From Sphingobium indicum BiD32 (GTDB taxonomy: Bacteria > Pseudomonadota > Alphaproteobacteria > Sphingomonadales > Sphingomonadaceae), in assembly GCF_000382885.1 (NCBI RefSeq), contig NZ_CAVK010000124.1:1-64000 (forward strand): 64,000 bases of DNA, given 5' to 3'. Under the pieces are notes generated by a model. That model searched no databases. It was not told the origin of the DNA and worked only from the letters and a program-made list of their open reading frames with translations. Shown in pieces: positions 24,188 to 37,300 of this stretch; within the stretch, counting starts at the first letter, position 1, and every line of letters starts with the position of its first letter. The translations under genes were made by a program, and so were the position numbers.

Positions 24188-24967
24188 ATGGCTGATCTTT
24201 CGGGCAAGGTGGCGATCGTCACTGGCGGCACATCGGGTATCGGCCGCGCGACCGTCCAGCGGCTGGCGCGGGACGGGGCGCAGGTCGTGTTCACCGGATC
24301 GAACGAGGAATCGGCCCGCACCCTGTGCGCACAAAGCGGTGCGCGCTTCGTCAGGGCGCAGGTGCAGGACGAGGGCGACTGGGACAAGGTTGCCGCGTTC
24401 GTCAGCGACGAATTTGGTCGCCTCGACATCGCCTTTGCCAATGCCGGGACCGAAAGCGGGGACGGCAGCGTCGAATCGATCAGCATGGATGGTTGGGCCG
24501 GGATCATCGACGTCAACCAGACAGGGGTGATGCTGACCGCCCGCACGGCGCTGCGCCTGATGCGCGCAAATCCCGGCGGGCCGTGCGGGTCGATCATCAT
24601 CAATTCATCGATGTCGGCGCATAAGGTGATGGGCAACTACATGGCCTATTCCGTCACCAAGGCCGCCGTGCTGGCCATGGCCAAATCGATCGCCATCCAT
24701 TGCGCCACCGAAAAACTGCCGATCCGCTGTAACGCCATCCTGCCCGGCGTGGTGGAAACTGAAATGATCAGCGCGATCATCGCCAAATCTGCGTCGCCGG
24801 AAGGTGCGCGTGCCGCCTATAACAGCATGTCGCCGATGGGCCGGATGGGCACGGTCGAGGATATCGCCGCGCTGGTCGCCTTCCTCGCCTCCGACGAGGC
24901 CGGTTTCATCTCCGGCGCGGAATATGCCATCGACGGCGCATCGACGGCCGGGATGACCGGGGTCTGA
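24188..24967 (+). CDS. SDR-family oxidoreductase
   Basis: A 259-residue classical short-chain dehydrogenase. It has VAIVTGGTSGIGRATVQRLA (cofactor loop), LDIAFANAGTESGDGS (NAG motif), SIIINSSMSAHKVMGNYMAY with SVTKAAVLAM (Ser-Tyr-Lys) and IRCNAILPGVVETEM. The start at 24188 follows GAGGACAGGACG. It is the last gene of the catabolic cluster, after which a 404-bp gap precedes the giant exoprotein gene. No clear terminator is visible after its stop. Confidence 0.92.
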   Translation: MADLSGKVAIVTGGTSGIGRATVQRLARDGAQVVFTGSNEESARTLCAQSGARFVRAQVQDEGDWDKVAAFVSDEFGRLDIAFANAGTESGDGSVESISMDGWAGIIDVNQTGVMLTARTALRLMRANPGGPCGSIIINSSMSAHKVMGNYMAYSVTKAAVLAMAKSIAIHCATEKLPIRCNAILPGVVETEMISAIIAKSASPEGARAAYNSMSPMGRMGTVEDIAALVAFLASDEAGFISGAEYAIDGASTAGMTGV

Positions 24968-25371
24968 TCTGGCGATAGCTGCCTGCTGTGTGGGCGGAGA
25001 TTACCCCATCCAAAAAGACGACATCCAATCGTTCCGGCCAGCCTGCTTGGCAGCTGTGCGCCGGGACGGTTGCTGGTAATCAGCTTGCGATAAGTTGCAA
25101 GGTTTGACAGACTGTTCTGGTTGATTCGATGATAAGAATGCCGCGATAATTTGCGGGCAAGTTTCCACGGAAAATGTTGAAATAAGCGGGTCGCGTCGCT
25201 CACGTTCTGGTTACCCCGGTTTCAGCAACCGATGTGACGGGAACGGTCGTCCGCGTTGCCGGTTCCGCTGTTCGACGGTCTGATCGGTTCAACGGAGGGT
25301 ATGTTTCACCCTCTTGTCCCAAAACAGGACAACAGACGATTTCTTGGTCTGAATGCCGTTTTGGGGGGGCT
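24968..25371. other. 404-bp intergenic region ahead of the giant gene
   Basis: This is the longest gap in the window and less GC-rich than its flanks. It holds no convincing gene. The giant frame is open upstream to about 25234 but without a ribosome binding site or coding signature. A weak promoter candidate and a small inverted repeat (TTGTCC-N7-GGACAA, 25314-25332) are listed separately or noted here. The ACCT/AGGT palindrome found at the catabolic promoters is absent, so the giant gene is probably regulated independently. Confidence 0.6.
25104..25133 (+). promoter_or_regulatory. Possible sigma-70 promoter for the giant gene
   Basis: A perfect TTGACA (25104-25109) is followed after 18 bp by GATGAT (25128-25133), a poor -10 match. 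The implied leader to the ATG at 25372 would be about 230 nt. It is the best candidate I see, but only the -35 element is strong. Confidence 0.25.
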
Positions 25372-28300
25372 ATGGAGCACGACGTAAAGGCGCTTCGCAT
25401 TTTAGGCGATATCCTGGCCCGCGGTCGGCGCTCATTGGACAGATTGCCCGATGACTGGCGTATGCGCCGTCGGGCCGCGCTGCGAAATTCGTCCAGTCTG
25501 GCAAACCGGCTCCATTTCGAGGCGGTAGAGCCGCGCCTGTTGCTGGCGGCGGACGTGCCGCCGATCACCGGTACTATCGAAGTGCCGGGGGAAACCGATC
25601 GCTTCGCATTCACGTTGACCGAACCCAAGAAGGTGGTGTTCGATTCCCTTACCGCCACCAACAATATCTTCTGGGCACTGACCGACCAGAAGGGCAGCAT
25701 TGTCTCCAACCGCAATCTGGCGCAGTCGGATTCCTATGATTTTTCGGGCGGCAACATACTCGATCTGCAAGCTGGCGAATATACACTCAGCATTGATGGC
25801 CGGGCCGACGCGACCGGCAATTATGCATTCCGCCTGCTCGATCTCGCCAATGCCGATGTGTTTACGCCGGGAGACGTGGTCAACGGGCTGCACAAGGCGA
25901 ACGAAACCGCGCTCTACAAGTTCGACGCGCTGGCCGGGGACAGCTTTTTCTTCGATGCGCACAGCTACCCGGCTGAATCGACAGCGTGGCGGCTGGTCGG
26001 CCCGGACGGCGAATATGTTACAGGGCCAAATGCGTTCGACGATTCCGGTGCCTATCTGCTGAATCGTAGCGGTACGTACATGATGGAGATTGAGGGCCGG
26101 GTTTATAATTCAGCCACAGCCGACATCAGCTATTCCTTCACCTTCGGCAAGATTACGCAGACCAGCGCTGCCTTGACGATCAATGAGCGGGTGCAGGGCC
26201 GCCTCGCGACCGCGGGCAGCAGCACGGTGTTCGATTTCGACATCGCCAGCGACAGCAAGCTGCTGTTCGACAATCTGATACGCCGGGACAGCCTCAAATG
26301 GTCGCTGACCGGACCACGCGGCCAGGTGATCAACAACCGGAATTTCAACAGTTCGGATTCCTTCAATGGTGATCCGCTGCTCGATCTTGTCGCGGGACAG
26401 TATAAGCTGACGGTGTTTGCCGATGGCGACGCGACCGGTGACTTTGCCTTCCGTCTGCTCGATTTTTCGACGACGGCCACCGCGATCAGCGCAGGCGATA
26501 GTTTTGGCACGACCATCGAGGATGGTGGCGCGCTGGCCAATATTGCGCACGCCACGGGCGCGCCGCTCGATTATGCAGCGCAGGGCGGGACGATCAACCG
26601 CAGTTGGGATGTCGCCACGCTCGGCGAGCTTGAAGTCGCGAACGATGCGGCGCTCAATCCGGCGGCGATCACGGTCGAAGCATGGGTCAACGCACGCAGC
26701 GGCGGCGGCTTTTATCAGGGCATCGTCAGCAAGGTAAACGATACTGGATGGAGCAATGGCTACGGGCTGGTGCGTGTCGGGGGCAATGTCCGCTTCTTCG
26801 TCAACAACTGGAGCGATGGCTTTGTCGAGGCGCCGCTCGCGACGGATCAATGGAAGCATGTTGCTGGTGCCTATGACGGCACGACCTTGCAGCTTTATAT
26901 CGATGGCGCGCTGGTTGCCGAAAAGGCCTATGACGCGGCGATCAATCACAGCGCCAATGCGCTCAACATCGGTGCGGCACCGACCGGCAATTATCAGTTT
27001 GACGGGCAGGTTGACGATGTGCGCCTGTGGGGCATGGCGCGCAGCGCGGCCGATATCGCCAGCGGATACCAGCGCCCGTTGTCAGGCAGCGAGGGCGGCC
27101 TTGCGGGCTATTGGCGTTTTGACGAGGCGACCGGTCAGAGCGCTGCGGGTCTCGCACCGGGCGCTATGGCTGCCAGCGGTGTCCTGCGGCGCGGGACAGA
27201 GACAAAGCTGTTCCGGTTCGACGGGGTGGAGGACGACCATTATTTCTTCAACCTGCTGAGCGCGAGCAACAACCAGTATATCCGGGTCTATCGCCCCGAT
27301 GGCACCTTGCTGCTCAACGGATCGGGACTGGGCGATATCGACCTGGGGAAATTGCCCGAAACGGGCGAATATCTGATCGCAGTCGAAGGTTATCTCTACA
27401 ATCAGGGCAGTGCGGCCTTTACCGCAGAACTGCTCAAGGTTTCGGACGATGCTGCCGCGCTGACGCTGAACGCGCTGACCAGCGGGCGGATCGATACCGG
27501 AGAAGCCGATCGCTTCACATTCACGCTGAGTGAAGCAACGAAGCTCGCCTTTGATTCGCTGACGGCGAATTCTGCGCTGAGTTGGTCGCTGACCGGGCCG
27601 TTTGGCGCGGAAATCACCGATCGAAATTTCTACTATTCCGATTCAGCCGAGATCGACACCAATGGTAACCAGCTGCTCAACCTGGCGCCTGGCACATATA
27701 CGCTCACCGTCGATGGTGCCGGCGATACAGCTGCCGATTATCAGTTCCGCCTGCTCAATCTTGCAAGCGCAACCGCGCTGACACTGGGCGCAGAAACCTC
27801 CGGCAGGCTGGAGCCGGGCAATGAGACCGATATGTTCGCGTTCACCGGGCAAGAAGGCGATGCGATCACGGTCGAGCGGATTTCGAGCACGAATGCCAAT
27901 GCGTTCTGGCGGCTATATGATCCGCTGGGCCGTCTCGTCACATCCGCGCGCCAGTTCAATGACGCGGTGCCGCTCACGCTCGACTATGACGGAACCTATG
28001 TTCTGATGCTCGAAGGGCGGGTGTGGGAAGGTGCGCCGGTCGACTATGCGATCAAGGTCAGCCGCACCGGCAATACGGCGCCGCCCGACAGGGGCACGGG
28101 GACTGCGTTCACCCTCGGCGCGGCGGTCGGCGATACGCTGGGTGCCGCAGACGAAATCGATCTCCACAGCTTTACCATTGCGACACCCACGAGGGTCTAT
28201 TTCGACAGTCTGACGCCTGACACGGGAAAGTCATGGGCGCTGTTCGGTCCATCCGGGCGTATCACGCCGGATCGCCTCTTTTATTACACCGACAGTTTCG

Positions 28301-31300
28301 AGAATTACGCAAACACCTTTATCGATCTGACACAGCCGGGCGACTATCAGATTCGCGTGCAGGGCAGCACTGGCGCCTACAGCTTCCGTCTGCTTGATTT
28401 TGCAAGCGCCACGCCCGTCGCGGCGGATGGCAGCGTCACATCCTCCGCACTGACGCCAGTGCGTGAGACGGACATTTTCAGTTTTACCGCGAGCGCTGGC
28501 GAGGAAATCATCCTCGACGTGCGCGATTATCCAAATAGCGCAAGCTGGCGCATCTTTTCGAGCACCGGGCGGCAGGTATTTGGTCCTTCCGGCTTCGATT
28601 ATCACCAACTCACCATGCCCGCTTCGGACACCTATTATTTTGTCGTGGAGGGCCGTGTCTGGGATAGCAGCGCGTCCGACAATTATGGCTTCATCCTCAA
28701 TCGCCCGGCCGATCCCGCGCCGATCGATCTGACGCTGAATGACATCACGGAAGGCACCATCGCCAAGACAGGAGATATCCAGCGCTATCGCTTCACGGTC
28801 GATACGCAGAAGCTTGTGATTTTCGACAATTACAGCGCCGAGGTCTATCTCGAATGGGCGATGACCGGGCCGCAGACATCCGTTGGCAACCGCTTCTATT
28901 ATTCGGACAGCTACGAACAGCAGAACCGCACGCCGATGCTGTTGGAGGCAGGCGACTATGAGCTGGTGGTCCGGGGATCACAGCAGGTAGAAACCGGCGG
29001 GAGGACGCTGGGCGACTATAAGTTCCGCCTGCTTGACGCCGCCGCCGGGACATTGCTTGCGGTCGATGGTTCCAGCACGTCCGGCACGCTCGATCCGGGG
29101 CGGGAAACCGATGTTTATCGCTTCACGGCGGCAGCGGACGAGAAGATCTTTTTTGACGGGATTCAGGGTGCGGGCAATGGATCGCTCAAAATCCTCGATG
29201 CCTTCGGTCAGGTCGTTTACGGCCCTACCGACTTCCGTGATGCCGCCATAACCATGCCGCGCGCCGGCACCTATACATTGCTGGTGGAAGGGCGGCCCTG
29301 GGACAACACAGCAACAATAAACTATCAGTTTGCGCTGTCGCGGATCGAGGCGGACCCTGCTCCTATTGCGCTCAATCTTGGCGAGCGGACCACCGCGACC
29401 ATCGCCAAACCGACACAGAAGCAGCGTTATACATTCACGCTTACTGCGGCAAAATCCTTTTATTTTGACAGTTTTACGCCGGACAGCGAGATTTTCTGGA
29501 CCATTTCCAGCGCGGGGCTGAACCTTGTCAGCAGCAATTTCTACAGCACCGATTCCTACGAAAACAATGCCGACCGCATTTTCACGCTTCCCGCTGGCGA
29601 CTATGATCTGGATATTTCCGCCACCGCCGGAAAGACAGGCAGTGCCGAGTTCCGTTTGATCGACACGGCGTCCGCCACTGCGCTTACCTTCGGCCAGCCG
29701 GTTCGTTCCGACCTTACGCCGTTGCGCGAAACGGATGTTTACAGTTTTGAGGGGACGGCGGGCGAGACGATATTCTACCAGAATCTGCAAAGCCAGCCCA
29801 ACGCCTCTTTGCGGATTATCGATCCCGATGGCCTTCAGTTCGTCGGTCCGACGAACATGGACAACCGCGAGATCGTGCTGCCCAAGACAGGGCGTTATCT
29901 GATCCTGCTGGAAGGGCGGGTGTGGGATGCCAGCGCCAGTCAGAGTTATGGCTTTACCCTGCAAAAGCCGACCAACCCCACCCAGACCATCGCCATCGAC
30001 GGCACGACCAACGGGCTACTGACGCGCCCCGGCAAGATCGGCAACGCCCTTGCATTTTCCGCCCATGAGCAGATCCAGATCGTCGATCCCGCGCTTGACC
30101 TGCGGCAGGATGTGACGATCGAATTCTGGATCAATCCCGATCGGCAGGCGGACGCATGGTCGCCGATCGTTTACAAGGCCGATGATGCGGGACAACGCGG
30201 CTATTCCGTGTGGTTCAACTCCAGCGGCCTCATCCATTTTTCGAGTATGCGCGGCGCGTCAAACGACACGCTGGAGACGGCAAGCGGTGCGGTTCCCTAT
30301 GGCGAGTGGAGCCATGTCGCCGCGGTGCTGGAGCGCAGCACCGGTACGATGAAAATCTATATCAACGGTGCGCTGGCCGCCTCCCGCTCGGTCAGCACGG
30401 CGCTGTCGAACGGTTCGCCTGACACGCCCTTGATCGTCAGCGGCACCAGCGAATATAATGAGGCCTATCGCAAGTTCGAGGGCGGGCTGGACGAAGTGCG
30501 CGTCTGGAGCAGCGGGCGCACAGAGGCACAGATCGCCGCAAATATGGATGCGGGGGCGCCGACGGACACCACTGGCCTGGCATTGCGACTGGGTCTGGAT
30601 GCCGTGACGTCGGGGGCCGTGACAAATAGTGTCACCGGCGCGACGATCCCGGTTTTGCGTGACCTTGCAAACGTCAAGGGCGTGGTCGAAGGCCGTCTCA
30701 GCACGCCGGGCGACAAGCGGACCTATACATTCACCGTCGCCGAACGCACGACGATGCTGTTCGACAGTCTGCATGACAATGACCAGATGGTCGTTTCCGT
30801 CACCGGGCCGGGCGGTTTTTCGATATCGAACAATCTGCGCAACGGCGACAGTTACGAACTGGGCGGGAGCAACCCCGTTTTCACCGTCGAGCCGGGCACC
30901 TACACCATCCTGGTCGATGGCACGGGCGCCGCCACCGGAGCCTTCGCCTTCCGCTTGCTCGACTTGTCGGCGGCACCGCTGGTGCCCTTCGATACCGCGA
31001 TTTCGCAGACGGCAAGCGGTTCCTCGGAAAGCTATGCCTATCGCTTGGATGTCGATCCCGGCGACAACCTGCTGTTCGACGTCCAGCAGGTGACCAATTC
31101 GGGCAACAGGGTTTCGTATCGACTGATCGATCCTTATGGCCGCCAGATTTTCGGGCCGGTCGACTTTTCTTCGCGGGAAACCGGGGCATTGGCGATCGGC
31201 GGCGTCTATACGCTGATCGTCGAGCCGCGGGTCTGGCGCGAATGGCCGGTGGATTTCCGCTTCGCTGCATATAAGGTTGCGGCCACGCCGCCGGTGGCAA

Positions 31301-34300
31301 TCACGCTCGACGGCCCCAATCCCCAAGCGCCACAGATACAGCCTGGCAAGAGCGGCAATGCGCTTAGCCTGCGCGGGGTCGATTATGTCGAGGTGCCAAG
31401 CAGCCCGGAGGTATCGCCAACCCGCAATCTGACGGTCGAAGGCTGGTTCAAGCTCGACCGGTTCACCAACAGCTGGACGTCGCTGGTCGCCAAATCGACC
31501 CATGACACATCGCCCTATCGGATTGCGGTCAACGCCAACGGTTCGGTCTGGGCGGCTGTGCGCGATGCGTCCGGGGTGCAGTCGATCCAGACTGGCGGCG
31601 GCCTGATTGCCGCGGGTGAATGGGCGCATATCGCGCTGGTGGCCGACCGCGACGGCGGCGCGATGAAAATCCTCGTGAACGGCGTGGAGCAGGCGTCGGG
31701 GACAATCAGGATCAGCAACAATGCCGATGCTGGCGAGCCGCTGCTGATCGGCCAGTATGAGGAAGTCGAGACCAGCTACGGTCAGTGGGAAGGTGCGGTC
31801 GACAGCTTCCGCATCTGGGATGTTGCACGCAGCGAGGCCGATGTTGCCGCCGGCATGACAAGTCCGCCAATGGCGGGCACCAGTGGCCTCCTCTACGCGC
31901 TCGATTTTGAAAGTACGGCATTGAGCGGCGGCGCCCTGTTGCGCACCACCAACGCCAATGGTGTTTCCGGCCGCATCGCGCAGCCGGGCGAAAGCGATAT
32001 CTACAGCTTCAGCCTGACGGCCGAAACGCTCGTCATGCTGGACAGCCTGACGAATTCGGGCGACATCAACTGGACGCTGACCGGCCCGCAAGGCGAGATT
32101 GTGAGCGCCCGGCGCTTTAGCGACACCGACTCCGCCGATTTCACTGCGTCGCCCGTGCTGCGACTGGGTGCGGGGGACTATCAGCTGAAGATCGATGCGG
32201 TCGGCAGCGTGACTGGCAATTATAACTTCCGCCTGCGTGACCTTTCCCTGGGAACGCCCCTGACGCTCGGTTCACCGGTTTCGGGAACGCTCACTCCGAC
32301 GAGCGAGACCGACATTTATCGCTTCGCTGCCAATGCGGGGGAAACATTCTTCTTCGACGGTGGCACCGTCCATAACGACATGCGGTGGCGGCTGATCGAT
32401 CCGTTCGGCAATGAAATATTCGGTCCCAATACGATCGGCAATATCGACGGGCAGGAGCTTGCCATCACTGGCGTCTATTCGCTGCTGATAGAGGGACGAT
32501 CCTATACCGCCACGGTCGCCGACTATCAGTTCGGCGTCTATCCGATCACCACGCAGAGCGCGGCGCTCACCATCGGATCGCGTGTGGACGGATCGATCGG
32601 TACGGTGGGCGAAAGCGACGCCTACAGCTTCACGCTCGGCGCGGCCAGCAAGCTGGTGTTCGACGCCCTGACGACGGCGACAGTCTTTAACTGGACGTTG
32701 CGTGGGCCTGATGGTGTCGAGGTCAGCAGCCGCAATGTCCATGATTCCGATGGTTTTGATTTCGGCGGCAATCCGGTGCTCAGCCTTGGCGCGGGCAGCT
32801 ATACGCTGACGATCGATGCGACAGCGGAAAACACGGGCGATTACAGTTTCCGCCTGCTCGACATCGCATCTGCCGAGGAACTGGTGCCGGACGGGACGTT
32901 CAATCGCACAATCGGTCAGAATGGTCAGGAAACGGACATGTTCCGCTTTACCGCCACGACCGGTATGCGCTTTGGCTTTGATGTGATCAGCAATTCTTCC
33001 GGCAACAATAGCTGGCGGCTGATCGACCCGATGGGGCAGGTGGTTTTCGGCCCCGTGGGCCTTGGCGATACCGACCTGATGACGGCGGCGATGGCAGGCA
33101 CATATACCCTTCTGGTGGAAGGACGGCGTTCGGCGACCACGGATGGCAGCTACAGCTTCATCTACAATCAGCCCGCGATCCTGGCCGCAGGTGGCCAGAC
33201 CAGCCAGGATTTCGACGTGGCGGGCCTGCCCTATATATTGGGCAATCACCGCGGGGTGGCCGCGCAGGTGCTGGCCGATGGCGGGGACAACGTCATAAGG
33301 CTGACTGATTCCCTGCAAGTGAACAGCCAGAATTCAATCGCCTTCTCCGCCACCGGCAGCGGGCGACAGGATGTCGTCGATCTCGGTTTCGATTTCCGCC
33401 TGACCCGCCGCGCCGGCCAGACGGGAGATGCCGACGGCTTTGGCCTTCTATATTTGCCAGTCAGCCAATATGGCAATGGGGGGCCGGGCCTGCTGGTGAC
33501 GCCGGAGGCCAATCTAGCCGGTGCGCTGGGTATCGGTTTCGACACGCTGAGCAATGGCGAAGTCAACGCCAATCACATTTCCATCCATTATAATGGCGTC
33601 AAGCTGACCGACATCGCCGATCCCGGTCTGACGCTGGCCAGCGGTGATTGGGCGCGCGCGCGGCTAGTTGTGGAGCGGACCGATGGCGGATCGCTGGTCA
33701 CAATCGAACTCACGCCGGAAGGTGGCGCAACCATTGCCGTCGTCACCGATTTCTTCGTGGCGGGCATGGAGCTGGAGGCTGGACGTCTGGTACTGGGTGC
33801 CAGTCAGGGCAGTGCAACAGCCGATCAGGACTTTGACAATTTCGCGATCGCCATGACCGCTGCCGCGCAGCCGATGACGGCGCTGGCGCTCAACGATGCG
33901 GTCAGCGGTTCTATCGCTGCGGCTGGCGCGGTGCAGCGCTATGAATTTACGCTGACGGAAGAAACAGCGGTCGTTTTCGATGCGCTGACCAATAATAGCG
34001 CGCTGCGCTGGGAGATTAGCGGCCCGACCCAGACACCGGCCGCGCGTAGTTTCAACAGCACGGATTCTGCGGAATTTTCCGGCAATCCGGTCATGACGCT
34101 CGCGCCCGGCACGTATCGCGTCGCCATTTCAGCCACCGGCGCCAATACAGGCAGCTTCTCATTCCGCCTTGCTTCGCTGGCGGACGGCACAGCGATCAAC
34201 CTGAACGAAACGCAGGATCTCACGCTCACGCCCGGCAACCTGACGGAAATATACCGGTTCGATGCTTCCGCCGGACAATCTCTGTTTTTCGACCTGCTCA

Positions 34301-37300
34301 GCGGATCGAATGATCCCTTCTGGCGACTGATCGACCCGGCTGGCAATCTGGTTTTCAACACGACGCGGGTTGGGGATGTCGAGGAGCCGCTGTTACCGCT
34401 CGACGGCACCTACACGCTCCTGGTTGAAGGGCGCGTGGGCACGTCCGCGCCGCAGACTCTCAGTTTCCGTGTGGTCGATATGGTCGACAGCACCACGGCG
34501 CTGACGATCGGCGAAACAGTCAGCGGCACCATCGCCGCGTCAGGCGCGAAGGCACGCTACACCTTCAGCGTCAGCGATCCGCAATATCTGATATTCGACA
34601 GCCTGATCAACACGACCCAGATCGCATGGACGCTGACTGGCCCCTCCGGGACGATCCTTTCGCGCCATTTCCAGAATGCCGATGCCCATTCCGGCGCATC
34701 GCCCGGAGCGATCTTTTTCGAGCCGGGCGACTATGCCATCACGGTCGATGCCAATGATGATCTGACCGGTGATTTTGCCTTCCGCCTGCTCGATCTGGCG
34801 CTGGCGAGCGATCTTGTGCTCAACGCGCCGACCACCGGACGGCTGGAGCCGGGCAACAGCACCAATCTCTACAAATTCACCGGCGCTGTCGGTGACGAGA
34901 TATATTTCGATTTCATCTCCAGCCCCGGATCGGGCCAGTGGCGGCTGTTCGATCCCGATGGCCGGGTGGCGATGAGCGCCAACTACCGCACGGACACCGG
35001 CTTCATCACGCTTGAGAAGGCGGGCGTCTATACGCTGGCCTATGAAGGCCAGATCGGCGAAGGCGGACCGGTCGATTACCAGTTTCAGGTCGACAAGGTC
35101 GTGCACAAGAGCCGCACGATCGATCTGGGCGAGACGATCAGTTCGACGCTCGATCAACCCGGCCAGCGGGAGGATCTGCTTTTCACGTTGACCGAGGAAA
35201 CCCTGGTCTATGTCGATGCGCTGTCGCCGTTCGGCGATGTCAGCTGGCGGCTGACCGGCCCGGCCGGTGACTTCGCCGCGCTGCCCTTCACCCAGACGGA
35301 CAGTTACGATCGATCCAACGCCCAGGTGGTCTATCGTCTGCCCGCTGGCGATCATGTGCTGCGGATCGAAAGCGGCACGACGGCGGACCGGGACTATTCC
35401 ATCCGTTTGCAGAAGCTCTCTGATGCGCTGCCGATCACGCCGGGCGTGCCGGTCAATGGCACGCTCAGCCCCGGCTCCGAAACCGACATGTACCGGTTCG
35501 ACGGTGAGGCGGGCGACCGCTTCTTCTTCGACAGGCTCAGCTATGCGGGCGTGTCCACCCACTGGCGGCTGATCGCGCCCAACGGCAGGCAGCTATTTGC
35601 CGGTGACATGAACGATGTCGATACGCTCGTCCTTCCCGATAGCGGCTCCTATACGCTGCTGATCGAAGGCTATGTGCAACAGGCCGCATCGGTCGGGACC
35701 TATAGTTTCAACGTGATCGAAAATACTTTGATCGCGCCTATCCGCATTTCCTCGCTGGAAGTGCGGCCCTCGCCCGATCTCATCCCGATCGAGCTGGCGG
35801 TCAGCAGCAGCGGCACGATCAGTTCCGGCAGCGAGATCACCATCAGCTGGAAAACACGCAATCAGGGTACGCGTCCGACCAGTGGCGCGTGGCAGGACCG
35901 GGTGTTGTTGCGCAATCTGGATACCAACGAGATTATCGGCAACATCCTGCTGGATGACAGCGGCACGGTGATCACCGCGGAGGGGGAACGGCAGCGGCAA
36001 ACCACGCTTACGCTGCCCACGGGCAATCGCGGCGTAGGCCGGATCGGCGTGACGGTGACGAACGATGTCGCCAACACGATCGGCGAAGAAAATATCCTAG
36101 GCACGGCCGAAACCAACAATGCCGCGACGCTGGAGTTCACGTCGCAACTGGCCCCGTTCCGCGATCTCGTCGTTACCGATGTCGCAGCGGACCCGGCAGG
36201 TGGGTGGAACCCCGGCGATACCGTTACGGTCAACTGGACCACCACCAACGCGGGCAATAGCGCCACGGCGGCGGACTTCAGCGAACGCCTGTTCGTGCGC
36301 AACAGCCTGACGGGCCAGCAGGTGCAGGTCGCCACGGTCGGCTTTACCGGGACATTGGGCGCGGAGGCGGCGGCGCAACGGTCCGCGCAGATCATCTGGC
36401 CTGCCGGAATATTGGGGCAGGGTGTATTTGAATTTTCGGTGGTCACCGATATCTTCGACCAGGTCGCTGAGGCCAATACCGCCGCCACTGGCGAGACCAA
36501 CAACAGCACGGCGGAAACGATCACGTCCGCGCCCGATCTCCAGATACGCAATCTGGCCATCACCAACAGCGCGCCTGCTTCGGGCGATGTGATCACGCTG
36601 ACATGGGATGAAAGCAATCTGGGTAATGTCGGCACCCTTGCAGGGTTCGACAATCGCCTGCTGGTGCAGAATCTGACCACCGGCGAGACGCTGCTCAACA
36701 GCACGATCATCACGACCAGCGCTTTGGCGGCAGGGGAAAGCCGCGCCCGCACCACCAGCTTCACCCTGCCTGAAGGACAGCGGGCGGTTGGGGACATCCG
36801 GGTCACCATCATTGCCGACAGCAATGCGAACGGGCAGACGAGCGTGCGCGAGGCTGCCGCCGGGGTCGCGGCAGAGGGGAATAATAGCGCGCAAGCCGCG
36901 GTCGCCGTGACTGCCCGGCAATATGCAGATTTGCGCGTCAGCAATGTCAGTGCGCCGGCCAATGGACTGGGCGGGGGCAACATCACGGTCAGCTGGACCG
37001 TGACCAACGCCGGTGTGGCCACGGCGGACGGTGTTGCATGGACCGACCGGGTGATATTGAGCATCGATGCCATCATCGGCAACGCAGACGATGTCATACT
37101 CGGCAATATCGCCCGAAACGGCGCGCTGGCCGAGGGGGGCAGCTATAATGGTTCGGGTACGCTGGCCCTGCCGAACGTGAATTCGGGCGATTATCGCATC
37201 TTTGTGGTGGCCGACGCGGCGCAGGACATTGTCGAACCCGATACGCGGGCAGACAATGTCGGTGGCCCCGCAAACGTCGCGATTACCAGCCGCGCACCCA

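Larger units (their letters stand above)
25564..35760 (+). repeat. Twelve tandem bipartite (A/B) beta-domain repeats in the giant protein
   Basis: About 3,400 residues are built from alternating units of roughly 100 residues. The A unit has hydrophobic-F-D-S-L-T, W-x-L-T-G-P and ends in FRLLDL. The B unit has ETDxYxF, FFD, WRLIDPxG, FGP and GTYTLLVEGR. I count 12 of each. They resemble bacterial pre-peptidase C-terminal (PPC) domains but form a regular dimeric pattern. LamG-like and lectin-like domains are inserted after units A2, B6, B7 and B9. Confidence 0.8.

Noticed and set aside
25363-25369. Run of seven G just before the giant gene's ATG as a phase-variation tract
   Set aside because: It lies upstream of the start, so slippage would not shift the frame, and seven bases is short for contingency loci. 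It may simply serve as a poor ribosome binding site.
25234-25371. In-frame upstream extension of the giant gene with an earlier start
   Set aside because: There is no ribosome binding site at 25234, the extra residues show no domain, and they contain two cysteines that would break the cysteine-free pattern. The LEPR-XLL motif also sits at the usual distance from ATG 25372.
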